Origin: Sphingosinicella humi
Lineage (GTDB): Bacteria; Pseudomonadota; Alphaproteobacteria; Sphingomonadales; Sphingomonadaceae
Assembly (NCBI RefSeq): GCF_003129465.1
Contig: NZ_QFFF01000001.1
Span: 496,001-560,000 of the forward strand
Direction of reading: 5' to 3'
DNA length: 64,000 bases
Part shown: positions 29,715 through 39,016 of the stretch, in pieces
Layout: each line of letters opens with the position of its first letter
Position numbering within the stretch: the first letter of the stretch is position 1
Made by a program: the position numbers and the translations under genes
The notes under the pieces: model-generated
Database searches by the model: none
Told to the model about the DNA's origin: nothing
What the model saw: only the letters and a program-made list of their open reading frames with translations

Positions 29715-31690
29715 GTCGCGGCCAGCGACGCGCTCGCGCGGATGGCTCGGCGGTAGAGCCACCAGGCCGTCGCCGCGAACAGCAAGGTGCCGCCGATAAG
29801 CGCGATCGGCCGGAAGGAGTCGCCGACCAGCGCCAGCGGCGCGTCGCTCCCACTGCCGACGACCAGGCCGGCATAGGCGACTCCGAACAGGCTCTCGCCG
29901 ACGATCATGCCGGTCGCGGTCAGCACGCCCATCCGCTTCGCCCGTTCCGGATCGGCGGCGCGGCGTTCGACGGCGCGATCGTAGAACCAGCCGAGGACGG
30001 CACCGACGACTACCGTCATCGTCGTTCCCATCGGCAGATAGATGCCGATGCCCACGCCGAGCGGATGCAGCCGCGCCTTGCCGGTGCGAGCCAGCAGCTC
30101 GTCGATGATGACGATGACGACGCCCAAGGCCGCGCCGATGCCGATCAGGCTCCAGTCGAGATCGCCGCCCAGCACGCCGCTTCCCAGCGCTGAGATGAGC
30201 GCCGCCTGGGGCGCCGGCAGGGCATTCGGCCCGGCCCCGGGCGCGCCGGCGAAACCATAAGCGGCGTTGAGCAGCTCGAGCACCGGCGGGATGACCATCG
30301 AGCCGAACAGCACGCCGAAGACCAGCGCCACCTGCTGCCGCCACGGCGTCGCGCCGACCAGCTGACCGGTCTTGAGGTCCTGGAGGTTGTCGTTGGAGAT
30401 GGTGGCGACGCCGAACACGATCGCCGTCGCCAGCAGCGCATAGGCGATAAGCGCATCCTCCGACCCTTCGCCCAGGCCCGAGGAGAAGAGCAGGCCGAAC
30501 AGCATCGAGGCGGCGAGGATGGCGAGGATACCGACCCCCGAGATCGGGCTGTTCGACGCGCCGATGAGGCCCGCCATATAGCCGCAGACCGAAGCTATGA
30601 AGGCGCCGACGAGGAGGACGAAGACCAGCGTGACGGCGATCAGCGGCACCGAAATGCCCGCCAAGGGTCCGCCGTCGATGAAGTCCATGAGCAGGAAGGT
30701 GATCGGGATCAGTGCCGCGCCGGAAACCAGCGCGACGATGCCGATGGGAATGTCACGCTCCTTGCGTGGCAGCCCCTCGCCGCCGACGCGGCGCGCGCGG
30801 GACGCCGCCATGGCGCTGCGGATTCCGGACAGGATCGGGCCGATGATGCGCAGCAGGGTCCAGATCGCCGCGACGCCGATCACGCCGGCGCCGATGAAGC
30901 GAACCTGATTGAGCCAGACGCCGGTGGCGAAGCTCTCGGCATCGCCCGCGGGGGCGGCCAGCGCCGTCAGCCACGGCGTCGCGATGCCCCAGCCGATGAC
31001 GAGCCCGGTGAACATGGCAAGGCCCACGGTCAGGCCGACGAGATGGCCGGCGCCGAGCAGGGCGAAGGAAAGCCCGCCCGCGATACCGGTCGCCGAAGGA
31101 CCGATCCGGAAGAAGTGGCTCGCCTCCGAGACCGCGAAACGCATGTAGGTGAGCGCGTTGAAGGCGCCCGCGACAATCGTGCTGGTGACGATCACCCGAA
31201 GCCCGGCCGCGCTTTCCGCATCACCGCTGCGCGAGCCTTCGCCGACCTTCAGCACCTCGGCCGCGGCGCGCCCTTCGGGATAGGGAAGATCGGATTCGGC
31301 GACCAGCGCCCGCCTGAGCGGAATCGAGAACATGACGCCGAGGAGCCCGCCGAGCGCAGTGACGAGCGCCGTCGTCCAGAAGGGAAAGCCCTGCCACCAG
31401 CCGACCATCACCAATCCGGGCAGCACAAAGCAGATCGCCGCCAGGGTTCCTGCCGCCGACGCCACCGTCTGGACGATGTTGTTTTCGAGGATGTTCGAGG
31501 AAGCGAAGAAGCGCAGCACCGCCATCGAGATGACCGCCGCAGGAATCGACGTGGCGAAAGTGAGGCCGACCTTGAGGCCGAGATAGACGTTGGCGGCCGT
31601 GAACAGCAGGGTGATGAGCCCGCCCAGCGCGATGCCGCGCACCGTCAGCTCGGGCAATGTCATCGCCCCGCCCGCCATGGCCTTGTTCAT
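29711..31690 (-). CDS. OPT family oligopeptide transporter
   Basis: A 659-aa inner-membrane protein with about 15 hydrophobic helices and the family motif NVYLGLKVGLTFATSIPAAVISMAVLR shared across bacterial OPT proteins near the N-terminus, plus SNDNLQDLKTGQLVGATPW near 430. Bacterial OPT members import oligopeptides or metal-peptide complexes; the substrate here is unknown. It begins 4 nt downstream of the stop of the HerA-like ATPase gene on the same strand, so the two are probably one transcript. Its stop overlaps that of the convergent reductase gene. Confidence 0.9.
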   Translation of the reverse strand: MNKAMAGGAMTLPELTVRGIALGGLITLLFTAANVYLGLKVGLTFATSIPAAVISMAVLRFFASSNILENNIVQTVASAAGTLAAICFVLPGLVMVGWWQGFPFWTTALVTALGGLLGVMFSIPLRRALVAESDLPYPEGRAAAEVLKVGEGSRSGDAESAAGLRVIVTSTIVAGAFNALTYMRFAVSEASHFFRIGPSATGIAGGLSFALLGAGHLVGLTVGLAMFTGLVIGWGIATPWLTALAAPAGDAESFATGVWLNQVRFIGAGVIGVAAIWTLLRIIGPILSGIRSAMAASRARRVGGEGLPRKERDIPIGIVALVSGAALIPITFLLMDFIDGGPLAGISVPLIAVTLVFVLLVGAFIASVCGYMAGLIGASNSPISGVGILAILAASMLFGLLFSSGLGEGSEDALIAYALLATAIVFGVATISNDNLQDLKTGQLVGATPWRQQVALVFGVLFGSMVIPPVLELLNAAYGFAGAPGAGPNALPAPQAALISALGSGVLGGDLDWSLIGIGAALGVVIVIIDELLARTGKARLHPLGVGIGIYLPMGTTMTVVVGAVLGWFYDRAVERRAADPERAKRMGVLTATGMIVGESLFGVAYAGLVVGSGSDAPLALVGDSFRPIALIGGTLLFAATAWWLYRRAIRASASLAAT

Positions 31691-31694
31691 CTTC

Positions 31695-33251
31695 CTATCT
31701 CCCCCTGAACAATCCGCCGAGCAGGCCTCGCACGAGCGAGCGTGCGACCTTGTTCGCCACCTGGCGTTGGAGCGATTTTCCGACCTGGCGCACCATGGCG
31801 TCGCCGATCGACGGATTGGCTCGACGCTCCCGCTCCAGCCGCGCGCGCTCCCGCGCCTCTTGCGCTCGCGCCCTCGCCTCGACCTTGGCGCGTTCGGCGG
31901 CCGCCTTCTCTTCGGCCTCCCGCGCTTCGGCGGCGGCAGCGGCAGCGGCCGCTTCCTCGCCGCGCGCCTTCAGAATCTCCTCGGCGCTCTCGCGGTCCAC
32001 GGCCTGGTCATATTTGGCTTCGACCGGCGAGATGGACTGGATGATCGCCCGCTCCTTAGCGGTCAGCGGTCCGAGCCGCGAACGGGGCGGCTTCACCAAT
32101 GTCCGCTCAACCGGCGAAGGCGCCCCATCCTCCTGGAGCATCGACACCAGGGCCTCACCGACCTTCAGCTCGGTGATCGCCGTCTCGACGTCCAGCTTCG
32201 GATTGATCCGGAAGGTCTCCGCCGCCGCCTTGATCGCCCGCTGGTCGCGCGGCGTGTAGGCGCGCAGCGCATGCTGGATCCGGTTGCCGAGCTGGCCCGC
32301 CACATCCTCGGGAATGTCGATCGGATTCTGCGTGACGAAATAGACGCCGATGCCCTTGGAGCGGATGAGGCGCACGACCTGCTCGATCTTGTCCTGGAGC
32401 GCCTTCGGCGCATCCTCGAACAGCAGATGCGCCTCGTCGAAGAAGAAGACGAGCTTGGGCTTGGGAAGATCGCCGACTTCCGGCAGCTCCTCGAACAGCT
32501 CCGACAGGAGCCAGAGCAGGAAGGTGGCGTAGAGCTTCGGGCTCGCCATCAGCTTGTCCGCGGCGAGGATGTTGACGTAGCCGCGACCCTGCTCGTCGAT
32601 CTTCAGCAGGTCGCCAATCTCCAACGCCGGCTCGCCGAAGAAGCGATCGCCGCCCTGGCTTTCGAGCTGGAGGAGCTGTCGCTGGATAGCGCCGACGCTG
32701 GCCTTGCTGACATTGCCGTAGCGGGCGGTGAGCTCGGACGCCTTCTCGGCGCAACGGACGAGCAGCGCCTGCAGGTCCTCGAGGTTGAGGAGCAGCAGCC
32801 CGTCCTCGTCCGCCAGGCGGAAGGCGATGTTGAGCACGCCCTCCTGCGTCTCGTTGAGGTTCATCAGGCGCGACAGCAGCAGCGGACCCATCTCGGATAC
32901 GGTGGTCCGGACCGGATGGCCTTGCTCGCCGTAAAGGTCCCAGAACACCGCCGGATTGTCGGCGTAGGACCAGCCGGAATAGCCGATCTCCCGCGCCCGC
33001 TGGGTCAGCGCTTCATGCGCCTTGTGCGTCGGCGAGCCCGCCATGGCGATGCCGGCAACGTCGCCCTTCACATCGGCGACGAACACGGGGACGCCCGCGG
33101 CCGAGAAGCTTTCCGCCAGACCCTGGAGCGTGACGGTCTTGCCGGTTCCCGTCGCGCCTGCGATCAGCCCGTGGCGATTGGCACGGCTCAGGACCAGCCG
33201 CTGCGGTCCGCCCTCGCCGAGTCCGATGAAAATACTGGCGGCATCGTCCAC
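31695..33251 (-). CDS. HerA-like (DUF853, YjgR-type) ATPase
   Basis: A 518-aa P-loop ATPase with Walker [10 protein letters not shown] (32-40), Walker [14 protein letters not shown] near 260 and the sensor-like [22 protein letters not shown] stretch typical of HerA/FtsK-related helicases. The C-terminal 90 residues are a highly charged Ala/Glu/Arg coiled coil ending in [10 protein letters not shown]. HerA proteins pump DNA with NurA in archaea; the bacterial DUF853 branch is uncharacterised and no nuclease gene is adjacent. It precedes the OPT gene. Confidence 0.9.
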   Translation of the reverse strand: MDDAASIFIGLGEGGPQRLVLSRANRHGLIAGATGTGKTVTLQGLAESFSAAGVPVFVADVKGDVAGIAMAGSPTHKAHEALTQRAREIGYSGWSYADNPAVFWDLYGEQGHPVRTTVSEMGPLLLSRLMNLNETQEGVLNIAFRLADEDGLLLLNLEDLQALLVRCAEKASELTARYGNVSKASVGAIQRQLLQLESQGGDRFFGEPALEIGDLLKIDEQGRGYVNILAADKLMASPKLYATFLLWLLSELFEELPEVGDLPKPKLVFFFDEAHLLFEDAPKALQDKIEQVVRLIRSKGIGVYFVTQNPIDIPEDVAGQLGNRIQHALRAYTPRDQRAIKAAAETFRINPKLDVETAITELKVGEALVSMLQEDGAPSPVERTLVKPPRSRLGPLTAKERAIIQSISPVEAKYDQAVDRESAEEILKARGEEAAAAAAAAEAREAEEKAAAERAKVEARARAQEARERARLERERRANPSIGDAMVRQVGKSLQRQVANKVARSLVRGLLGGLFRGR

Positions 33252-33395
33252 GGCGTCCTCCCCTGTCTCACTGGTCGGCCGCGACTATTCCCGAACGCGC
33301 TGCGCCCGGCAAGCAGGTCAAGAGCAGCACCGCGATCCGCCTTAGTACCCGAACGAAGGCCCTCTCCCCACTGCCTCCGCTGGACGGCCGGAAAC

Positions 33396-34940
33396 TTACT
33401 TCCGGACCAGATCGACCCCAACGTAGAGGGGCGGATTGTTGCCCCGGCGGATGAGCAGCAGCACGGTGCCGCGATTGCTGCGCCGAGCCGCTTCCACCGC
33501 CGCCGCCGCCGCTTCCGGCGTCGGCGTCTCGCGCTGGTTGATCGACAGGATGATGTCGCCGGCCCGCAGTCCCTCGGCGGCCGCGTCGCTCGACGGATCG
33601 ACCGCCGCGATCACGACGCCGCGCACATTGGTCTCATTGAGCCGGAGCTGCCGGGCCATGGCCGGCGTGAGCGTCTGGACGGTAACGCCCAGGCCCTCGC
33701 GCGCCTGGCGCTGGCTGTCCGACTGCTGCTCTTCCGGCTGGGGCTTTATCTCGGCCTCTTCGCCCGTGCCGCCGATCTGAGCCAGCTCCTCCTCGGTCGG
33801 CCGTTCCGCGACCTCCAGGGTCACGGTCCGACGCTGGCCGCTGCGGATGAGCTCGACCGGGATGCGCGAGCCGACGGGCTGCTGCGCGACGAGATAGGAG
33901 AGCGTCTGATCGGGCGTCACCGGCTCGCCGTTGACGGTGATGATGACGTCGCCCTGCTCGATGCCGGCGCGCGCGGCCGGGCTGCCGGGCTGGACGCCGC
34001 GGATCAGCTCGCCGCGGTTGCGCGGGATGCCGAGGGAGTCGGCGATGCCCTCGTCGAGCGGCTGCAGGCTGACACCGATATAGCCGCGGACCGGCCGCTC
34101 GCCGCGACGCAGCGCGTCGATTACCGGCCGCGCCTGCTCGGCCGGGATAGCGAAGCCGATGCCGACATTGCCGCCGGTGGGCGAGATGAGGGCGGTGTTG
34201 ATCCCGATCACATTGCCGTTGATGTCGAACATCGGGCCGCCGGAATTGCCCATGTTGATGGAGGCGTCGGTCTGGATGTAGCGGTCATAGGCGCCGGAGC
34301 CGGTGATGCCGCGATGCAGGGCCGAAACGATGCCGGCGGTGACGGTACCGCCCAGGCCGAACGGATTGCCGACCGCCAACACCCAGTCGCCGACGCGGGT
34401 CTGGGTGGAATCGCCGAAGCGGACGAAGGGCAGGTTATCGTCCTTGATCTTGAGCACGGCGAGGTCCGAGGCGACGTCGCGGCCGACCAGCTCGGCCTGA
34501 TATTCGCGGCGATTGGAGAGGGTGACGGTGATCTCGTCGACGGTCGCGCCGTCGCGCGCGGGCGCGATCACATGGTTGTTGGTGACGATGTAACCGTCGG
34601 GCGAGATGATGAAACCGGAACCGAGCGAGCCGCCGCGCTGGGTGATGGTGTTGTCATTTTCGGGAAGCTGCCCGCCGAACCGGCGGAAGAACTCCTCGAA
34701 CCCCGGCGGGAAGGGCGAGCGGTTGACCTCGATCGACTGCTTGGTCGAGATGTTGACCACGGCCGGCTGGAGCCGAGCGGCGAGATCGGCGAAGCTCATC
34801 GGCGCGCCCGGCCTCGGCGCGGCGCGGGCGATGACGCTGGGATCGTTCTGAGCGGTCTGCGCTCCGACGGGACCCACGGTCAGCGTCGCGGCGGTTCCAC
34901 CCAGTAGCAGTGCGGCGGTGATGCCATAGACGTAGCGCAC
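33396..34940 (-). CDS. degP: Periplasmic Do-type serine protease (DegP/HtrA)
   Basis: A 514-aa protein with a signal peptide (to about residue 27), a trypsin-like domain with catalytic triad H123 (TNNHVI), D159 (ASDLAVLK) and S233 (GNSGGP), and two PDZ domains (about 270-370 and 410-510). The second PDZ ends in VGVDLVRK. It degrades misfolded envelope proteins. A region between PDZ1 and PDZ2 is Gln/Glu-rich (AEIKPQPEEQQSDSQRQ) and disordered. It lies downstream of hflKC, an arrangement common in alphaproteobacteria, but with a 121-bp gap that contains a promoter-like sequence. Confidence 0.94.
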   Translation of the reverse strand: MRYVYGITAALLLGGTAATLTVGPVGAQTAQNDPSVIARAAPRPGAPMSFADLAARLQPAVVNISTKQSIEVNRSPFPPGFEEFFRRFGGQLPENDNTITQRGGSLGSGFIISPDGYIVTNNHVIAPARDGATVDEITVTLSNRREYQAELVGRDVASDLAVLKIKDDNLPFVRFGDSTQTRVGDWVLAVGNPFGLGGTVTAGIVSALHRGITGSGAYDRYIQTDASINMGNSGGPMFDINGNVIGINTALISPTGGNVGIGFAIPAEQARPVIDALRRGERPVRGYIGVSLQPLDEGIADSLGIPRNRGELIRGVQPGSPAARAGIEQGDVIITVNGEPVTPDQTLSYLVAQQPVGSRIPVELIRSGQRRTVTLEVAERPTEEELAQIGGTGEEAEIKPQPEEQQSDSQRQAREGLGVTVQTLTPAMARQLRLNETNVRGVVIAAVDPSSDAAAEGLRAGDIILSINQRETPTPEAAAAAVEAARRSNRGTVLLLIRRGNNPPLYVGVDLVRK

Positions 34941-35003
34941 GTTGTCGATCTCCTTGCGTTTCGTAGCCCGGCCGGGCGGACCCGGACGGGTCGTTCAGAC
35001 GGA

Positions 35004-35034
35004 TTTAAAGCTATGGCGCGCGGCTTAACGTCAA
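35004..35034 (-). promoter_or_regulatory. Candidate degP promoter
   Basis: Read on the minus strand, TTGACG (35034-35029) is followed after 19 nt by TTTAAA (35009-35004), resembling a loosely spaced housekeeping promoter about 65 nt upstream of the degP start. It would let degP be induced apart from hflKC. The spacing is long, so this is tentative. Confidence 0.35.
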
Positions 35035-35061
35035 TTGAATGGATGAAGCCGCGCACCCGAC

Positions 35062-35925
35062 TTATTGGCCGCCGGAAAACTCCTCCAAATACTCGTTCCT
35101 CGGCGACAATACGATCGAGGACCGTCCCATCGGCTCGCCCGATCCATTGTTGACGAAAGTCGTCTCGTAGGACTGCATGGCCCGGTAGAAATTGTAGAAA
35201 TCGGGATCCTTGCCGAAGGCCTCGGCATAAGTGGACGCTGCTTCCGCATCGGCCTCCGCGCGGATGATCTGCGCCTGCTTCAGGCCCTGGGCGAGGATCG
35301 AACGCGCCTCCTGCTGCCGTGCCGTCCGCATCCGCTCATAGGCGGATTCGAGCGGCGTGCCGTCGGGAAGGTCGGCGCGCTTGATGCGGACGTCGACGAT
35401 CTCGGCGCCATATTGGCGGGCGACCCGGTTCAGCGCCGTCTGGATATTGTCCATCATCTGGCCGCGTTCGGGGCTCAGCAGCGCGGCGAACGGCCGCTTG
35501 CCGAGCTCGTTGCGGAGCGCCGAGCCGAGGATCGGGCGGAGCGCGTCGCTCACCCGCTGCTCAGTGCCCGCGGCGATATACATGCGCAGCGGATCGACGA
35601 TCCGGTAACGGGCGAAGGCGTCGACCTGCAGGCGCAACTGGTCGGTCGAGAGCACCTGTTGGCGATCCATGTCGACGCTGAGGATGCGTTTATCGATCCA
35701 GACGATCTGTTCCATGAACGGAATGCGGGCGGTAAGGCCGGCCCCGGTCTGGCCGAAATCCTGGTTCGGCTTGAAGCGGTTGACGATGCGCTGCGGCTCA
35801 CCGAAGCGGACGACCACCGCCTGCTTCGTCTCGGGCACGATGGCGAAGGTCGATCCGACCAGGATCAGCACCAGGATCGCGACGAAGGCGAGCGCGATCG
35901 GATTGCGGCCCAGGCGCTGGATCAT
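35062..35925 (-). CDS. hflC: HflC, SPFH-domain regulator of FtsH protease
   Basis: A 287-aa protein with one N-terminal membrane anchor (about 12-32) and an SPFH/band-7 domain facing the periplasm (VPETKQAVVVRFGEP..., LRLQVDAFARYRIVDP), followed by a long helical region rich in Ala/Glu (QARSILAQGLKQAQIIRAEADAE). With HflK it forms the ring that encloses FtsH and limits its proteolysis. Its ATG overlaps the hflK stop (ATGA). The C-terminus is slightly shorter than in E. coli. Confidence 0.95.
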   Translation of the reverse strand: MIQRLGRNPIALAFVAILVLILVGSTFAIVPETKQAVVVRFGEPQRIVNRFKPNQDFGQTGAGLTARIPFMEQIVWIDKRILSVDMDRQQVLSTDQLRLQVDAFARYRIVDPLRMYIAAGTEQRVSDALRPILGSALRNELGKRPFAALLSPERGQMMDNIQTALNRVARQYGAEIVDVRIKRADLPDGTPLESAYERMRTARQQEARSILAQGLKQAQIIRAEADAEAASTYAEAFGKDPDFYNFYRAMQSYETTFVNNGSGEPMGRSSIVLSPRNEYLEEFSGGQ

Positions 35926-37007
35926 CGGGCGGCTCCTTCCTGCTGTCGCCTCTGTATTTCGGGCAGCGGCAGATAGGGCGTGACGCCCGGCGCCTCGACG
36001 ATCGTCTTGTCCACGCGGGAGAGAACCTTTTCCATCGTTTCGTAATACATGCGCCGCCGCGTCACTTCGGGCGCGAGACGATATTCCTCATAGACCTTGT
36101 CGAACGCCGCCGCTTCGCCCTGCGCCTTGGCAGTGAGCTGAAGCGCATAGGCGCGCGCGTCGTTGAGATAGCTCTGGGCCGTCTGCTGCGCGGCCGAGAC
36201 TTCCTTGAAGGCGTCGTTGACCGCCGCCGGCGGGTCCGACTGCTTGATGGCCACGCCCTGGATGTCCACGCCCGCGCGATAATCGTCGAGCAATTGCTGC
36301 ATCACCTGGGCGACGCGCTGCTCGATCTCGCTCCGGCCGGAGCCGATCGCGTCGTCCAGCGACACGCCGGCGACGACCGCGCGCATCGCGCTTTCGGCGA
36401 CCTCACGGATCGTATCCTCGGGATTGGCGATCTGGAACAGGTAGAGCTGCGGCTCCTTGATGTTCCAGCGCACTGAATAAGCAAGATCGATGATGTTCTG
36501 ATCACCCGTCAGGATGAGATTCTCGCTATTGGCGTCGGTCGATCCGATGTCGATCGTCCGGATCTCCTCGACGTCCACCTTCTGCACGCTGTCGATCGGC
36601 GCCGGCAGGGTGAGGCCGATGCCGGGGCCCATGGTCGCCGTGTAGTTGCCGAAGCGGGTGACGACGCCGCGCTCCTGCGGGCCGATGCGGTGGATGCTGG
36701 TGAAGAGCAGCCACAGAACCAGGAAGATGGCGAGCCCGTAGAGCCAATAAGGCTTCCCGTCACCGGTCGAAGGAAAACGGCCGCCGCCGAAGCGCTCCCG
36801 GCTCTTCTTCAGGAAGTCGTCGAGGGAGGTGACGTTGCCGGTCGTGCCGGTGGGCCGGCGCTTGCGCGGAGGCTGACCCCAGGGATTGCGCGGGCCGCTG
36901 CCGCCGCCATCGCCCGATCCGCCGCTTCCGCCCGTGCCCCAGGGGCCGCCTTTATTCTCATTGAAGACGGCGCCGACACGAGCGCCCCACCCAAAAAATT
37001 TGTTCAT
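35922..37007 (-). CDS. hflK: HflK, SPFH-domain regulator of FtsH protease
   Basis: 361 aa when begun at the ATG at 37007, which is preceded by AAAGG; an upstream in-frame ATG (37049) would add 14 unrelated residues. It has a Gly/Pro-rich cytoplasmic N-terminus (about 15-60), one membrane segment near 95-115, the band-7 domain (IGPQERGVVTRFGNYTATM..., DQNIIDLAYSVRWNIKEPQ) and a helical tail. Partner of HflC with overlapping stop/start. The mrp gene is divergent, with only 73 bp between, so the control regions are shared. Confidence 0.95.
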   Translation of the reverse strand: MNKFFGWGARVGAVFNENKGGPWGTGGSGGSGDGGGSGPRNPWGQPPRKRRPTGTTGNVTSLDDFLKKSRERFGGGRFPSTGDGKPYWLYGLAIFLVLWLLFTSIHRIGPQERGVVTRFGNYTATMGPGIGLTLPAPIDSVQKVDVEEIRTIDIGSTDANSENLILTGDQNIIDLAYSVRWNIKEPQLYLFQIANPEDTIREVAESAMRAVVAGVSLDDAIGSGRSEIEQRVAQVMQQLLDDYRAGVDIQGVAIKQSDPPAAVNDAFKEVSAAQQTAQSYLNDARAYALQLTAKAQGEAAAFDKVYEEYRLAPEVTRRRMYYETMEKVLSRVDKTIVEAPGVTPYLPLPEIQRRQQEGAAR

Positions 37008-37080
37008 GGGGCCTTTATAGGAAGCGGTTTGACGGAAAAACAGTGGCATCCGCCGCCGATATGCCTATCGCCTGCCAGGC

Positions 37081-38073
37081 ATGACCGAAAATTCCGAAGC
37101 CCTGATGGCCGCCCTGGCGCGGCTGAAGGTACCCGGCGGCCGGGACCTGGTGAGCGAAGGCCGCGTCCAACCGCCCCGGATCAAGGACGGCATCGCCAGC
37201 CTCATCCTTGACGTCACGGGCCTCACCGCCGAAATGCGGGCGACCTTGGAGCGACAGATCCGCGCTGCGGCCATCGGCCTTCCCGGCGTCAGCGACATCC
37301 GCATCGCCATGACGGCCGACAAGGTAAGTCGCACCATCATCGCCGTCGGCAGCGGCAAGGGCGGCGTCGGCAAATCGACCGTCGCTGCCAATCTCGCCAT
37401 CGCCCTCGCCCGCGCCGGCCACAAGGTCGGCCTGGTGGACGCCGACATCTATGGTCCCTCGCAGCCGCGGATCATGGGCAATGACGAGCGGCCGGAACTG
37501 GCCGACAAGCAGATCATCCCGGTCGAGGCCTATGGCGTGAAGATGCTGTCCATCGGTCAGCTCGTCGACGCCGGCACCGCGCTCGCCTGGCGCGGCCCGA
37601 TGGTGGCGAGCGCCCTCGGCCAGCTGATGGAGGGCGACTGGGGCGATGCCGAGCTGATGATCGTCGATCTGCCGCCGGGCACGGGCGACATCCAGATGTC
37701 GCTCGTTCAGAAATATGCCCCGGCGGGCGCCGTCATCGTCTCGACGCCGCAGGACCTCGCCCTCATCGACGCCACTCGGGCGATCGACCTCTTCCGCAAG
37801 ATGAACGTGCGGGTCTTCGGCTTGGTCGAGAATATGGCCGGCTATGCCTGCCCCCATTGCGGCGAGGTTTCGGACCCGTTCGGCGCGGGCGGAGCGGAAG
37901 CGGCGGCTAAGGTCATGGACATTCCCTTCCTCGGCCGCGTTCCCCTTACCCTCTCGATCCGCCGGTCCTCGGACGCGGGGACGCCGCCCGCCGCCGGCGA
38001 GGGCGAGGAGGCGGAGATATTCGCGGCTATTGCGGCGCGGCTTCTGGACGAAGTGAACCGAAAGCGGATGTGA
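37081..38073 (+). CDS. mrp: Mrp/ApbC family iron-sulfur cluster carrier
   Basis: A 330-aa P-loop NTPase that assembles and hands on [4Fe-4S] clusters. It has an N-terminal DUF59/MIP18-like region (about 1-75), the deviant Walker A motif GKGGVGKST (92-100), VDADIYGPSQPRIMG, and a CxxC (YACPHCGEV, near 256-259) that bridges the cluster in the dimer. The core ATPase domain is full length. Divergent from hflK. Confidence 0.94.
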   Translation: MTENSEALMAALARLKVPGGRDLVSEGRVQPPRIKDGIASLILDVTGLTAEMRATLERQIRAAAIGLPGVSDIRIAMTADKVSRTIIAVGSGKGGVGKSTVAANLAIALARAGHKVGLVDADIYGPSQPRIMGNDERPELADKQIIPVEAYGVKMLSIGQLVDAGTALAWRGPMVASALGQLMEGDWGDAELMIVDLPPGTGDIQMSLVQKYAPAGAVIVSTPQDLALIDATRAIDLFRKMNVRVFGLVENMAGYACPHCGEVSDPFGAGGAEAAAKVMDIPFLGRVPLTLSIRRSSDAGTPPAAGEGEEAEIFAAIAARLLDEVNRKRM

Positions 38074-38115
38074 GCGGTTGTCCTCGGGCGGTGTTGGGGC
38101 ACAAGGAGGAACGAC

Positions 38116-38550
38116 ATGCCGCTGACCAGCGACCAGGACATTGCCGAGCTTCTCGCCAACACGCGCACCATTGCCCTGGTCGGCGCGTCCGACCGCCCGG
38201 ACCGGCCGAGCTACGGCGTGATGAAGTTCCTTCAATCGCACGGCTATCGGGTCCTGCCGGTCAACCCGCAGATCACGGGCGAGCATGTTCATGGCGAATA
38301 TGTCTGGCGCGAGCTCGGCCAGATCGGCGAGCCCATCGACATGGTCGACATCTTCCGGCGTCCGCAGGCCGCCGGCGAGGCGGTCGACCAGGCGATCGCC
38401 GCGGGTGCCAAGTCGGTGTGGATGCAGATCGGAGTCATCAATGAGGAAGCTGCCGCCCGGGCCGAGGCGGCCGGCCTCAAGGTCGTCATGGACCGCTGCC
38501 CCAAGATCGAGATTCCGCGTCTCGGAATTGCGCCCGTTGGAGGATTTTGA
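38116..38550 (+). CDS. CoA-binding domain protein (YccU-like)
   Basis: A 144-aa single-domain Rossmann protein of the CoA-binding family, with TIALVGASDRPDRPSYGVMKFLQ, a conserved VLPVNPQITGE segment and a final MDRCPKIEIPRLG. It resembles the nucleotide-binding domain of succinyl-CoA synthetase, but on its own the function is unknown. The ATG is preceded by AAGGAGG at a 6-nt spacing, a strong ribosome-binding site. It follows mrp by about 40 bp. Confidence 0.88.
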   Translation: MPLTSDQDIAELLANTRTIALVGASDRPDRPSYGVMKFLQSHGYRVLPVNPQITGEHVHGEYVWRELGQIGEPIDMVDIFRRPQAAGEAVDQAIAAGAKSVWMQIGVINEEAAARAEAAGLKVVMDRCPKIEIPRLGIAPVGGF

Positions 38551-38670
38551 CGGCCGCCACCGCTCCGATCCAATTCCTATGCGAGCGGCGGCGGGACGGA
38601 CGATCCGGCTCTGGCCCGAACCGTCCGCCTGGGACGCGAAACATCGCGCTCCGGATGAGGCAGGCCGGCT

Positions 38671-38811
38671 TCAGGCGGCCTGATATCGACCCGGCCCCCG
38701 GTCGGGAAACCCGGCGCCCCCGTCGACCGTCATCACGGCGACCGTGCCGCTGAAGGCGATCATCGTCATCAGCGACGCGACGAAGGCGAAAAAGCCTTTT
38801 TGCATGAACAT
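38671..38811 (-). CDS. Small single-span or secreted peptide
   Basis: A 46-aa product starting MFMQKGFFAFVASLMT, with a hydrophobic stretch (about 6-30) and a short polar tail (GGAGFPDRGPGRYQAA). GGAG precedes the ATG at a 7-nt spacing. Longer in-frame readings reach back to 39018 but have no better start. It is divergent from the winged-helix/TPR regulator (about 205 bp between), so it could be its regulatory target or a signal; that is inference. Similar mini-proteins seem familiar from sphingomonads, but I cannot name a family. Confidence 0.55.
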   Translation of the reverse strand: MFMQKGFFAFVASLMTMIAFSGTVAVMTVDGGAGFPDRGPGRYQAA

Positions 38812-39016
38812 CTCTCGTCTCCTGTTCGGGCCGACGATAGTGCCGGCTGGAGGCGGGTCTACGGGAACCGGCCCGACGCATCCTGAGCGGCGACTGGAAA
38901 GATCATGGGATGCGTTTTCCCAGAATCTTTCCACGATCCGTTTGGCGTCGAAACGGGAGCGTGGCTGTGGTAAATACATGGCGAGGCCATCGCCCTCGCG
39001 AAGCGGAGCGACGAAC

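Noticed and set aside
31590-34907. A 1105-aa open frame on the plus strand opposite the HerA-like ATPase and degP genes
   Set aside because: It is antisense to two well-recognised genes, has Arg/Gln/Asp-rich composition typical of shadow frames in GC-rich DNA, and contains no recognisable domain.
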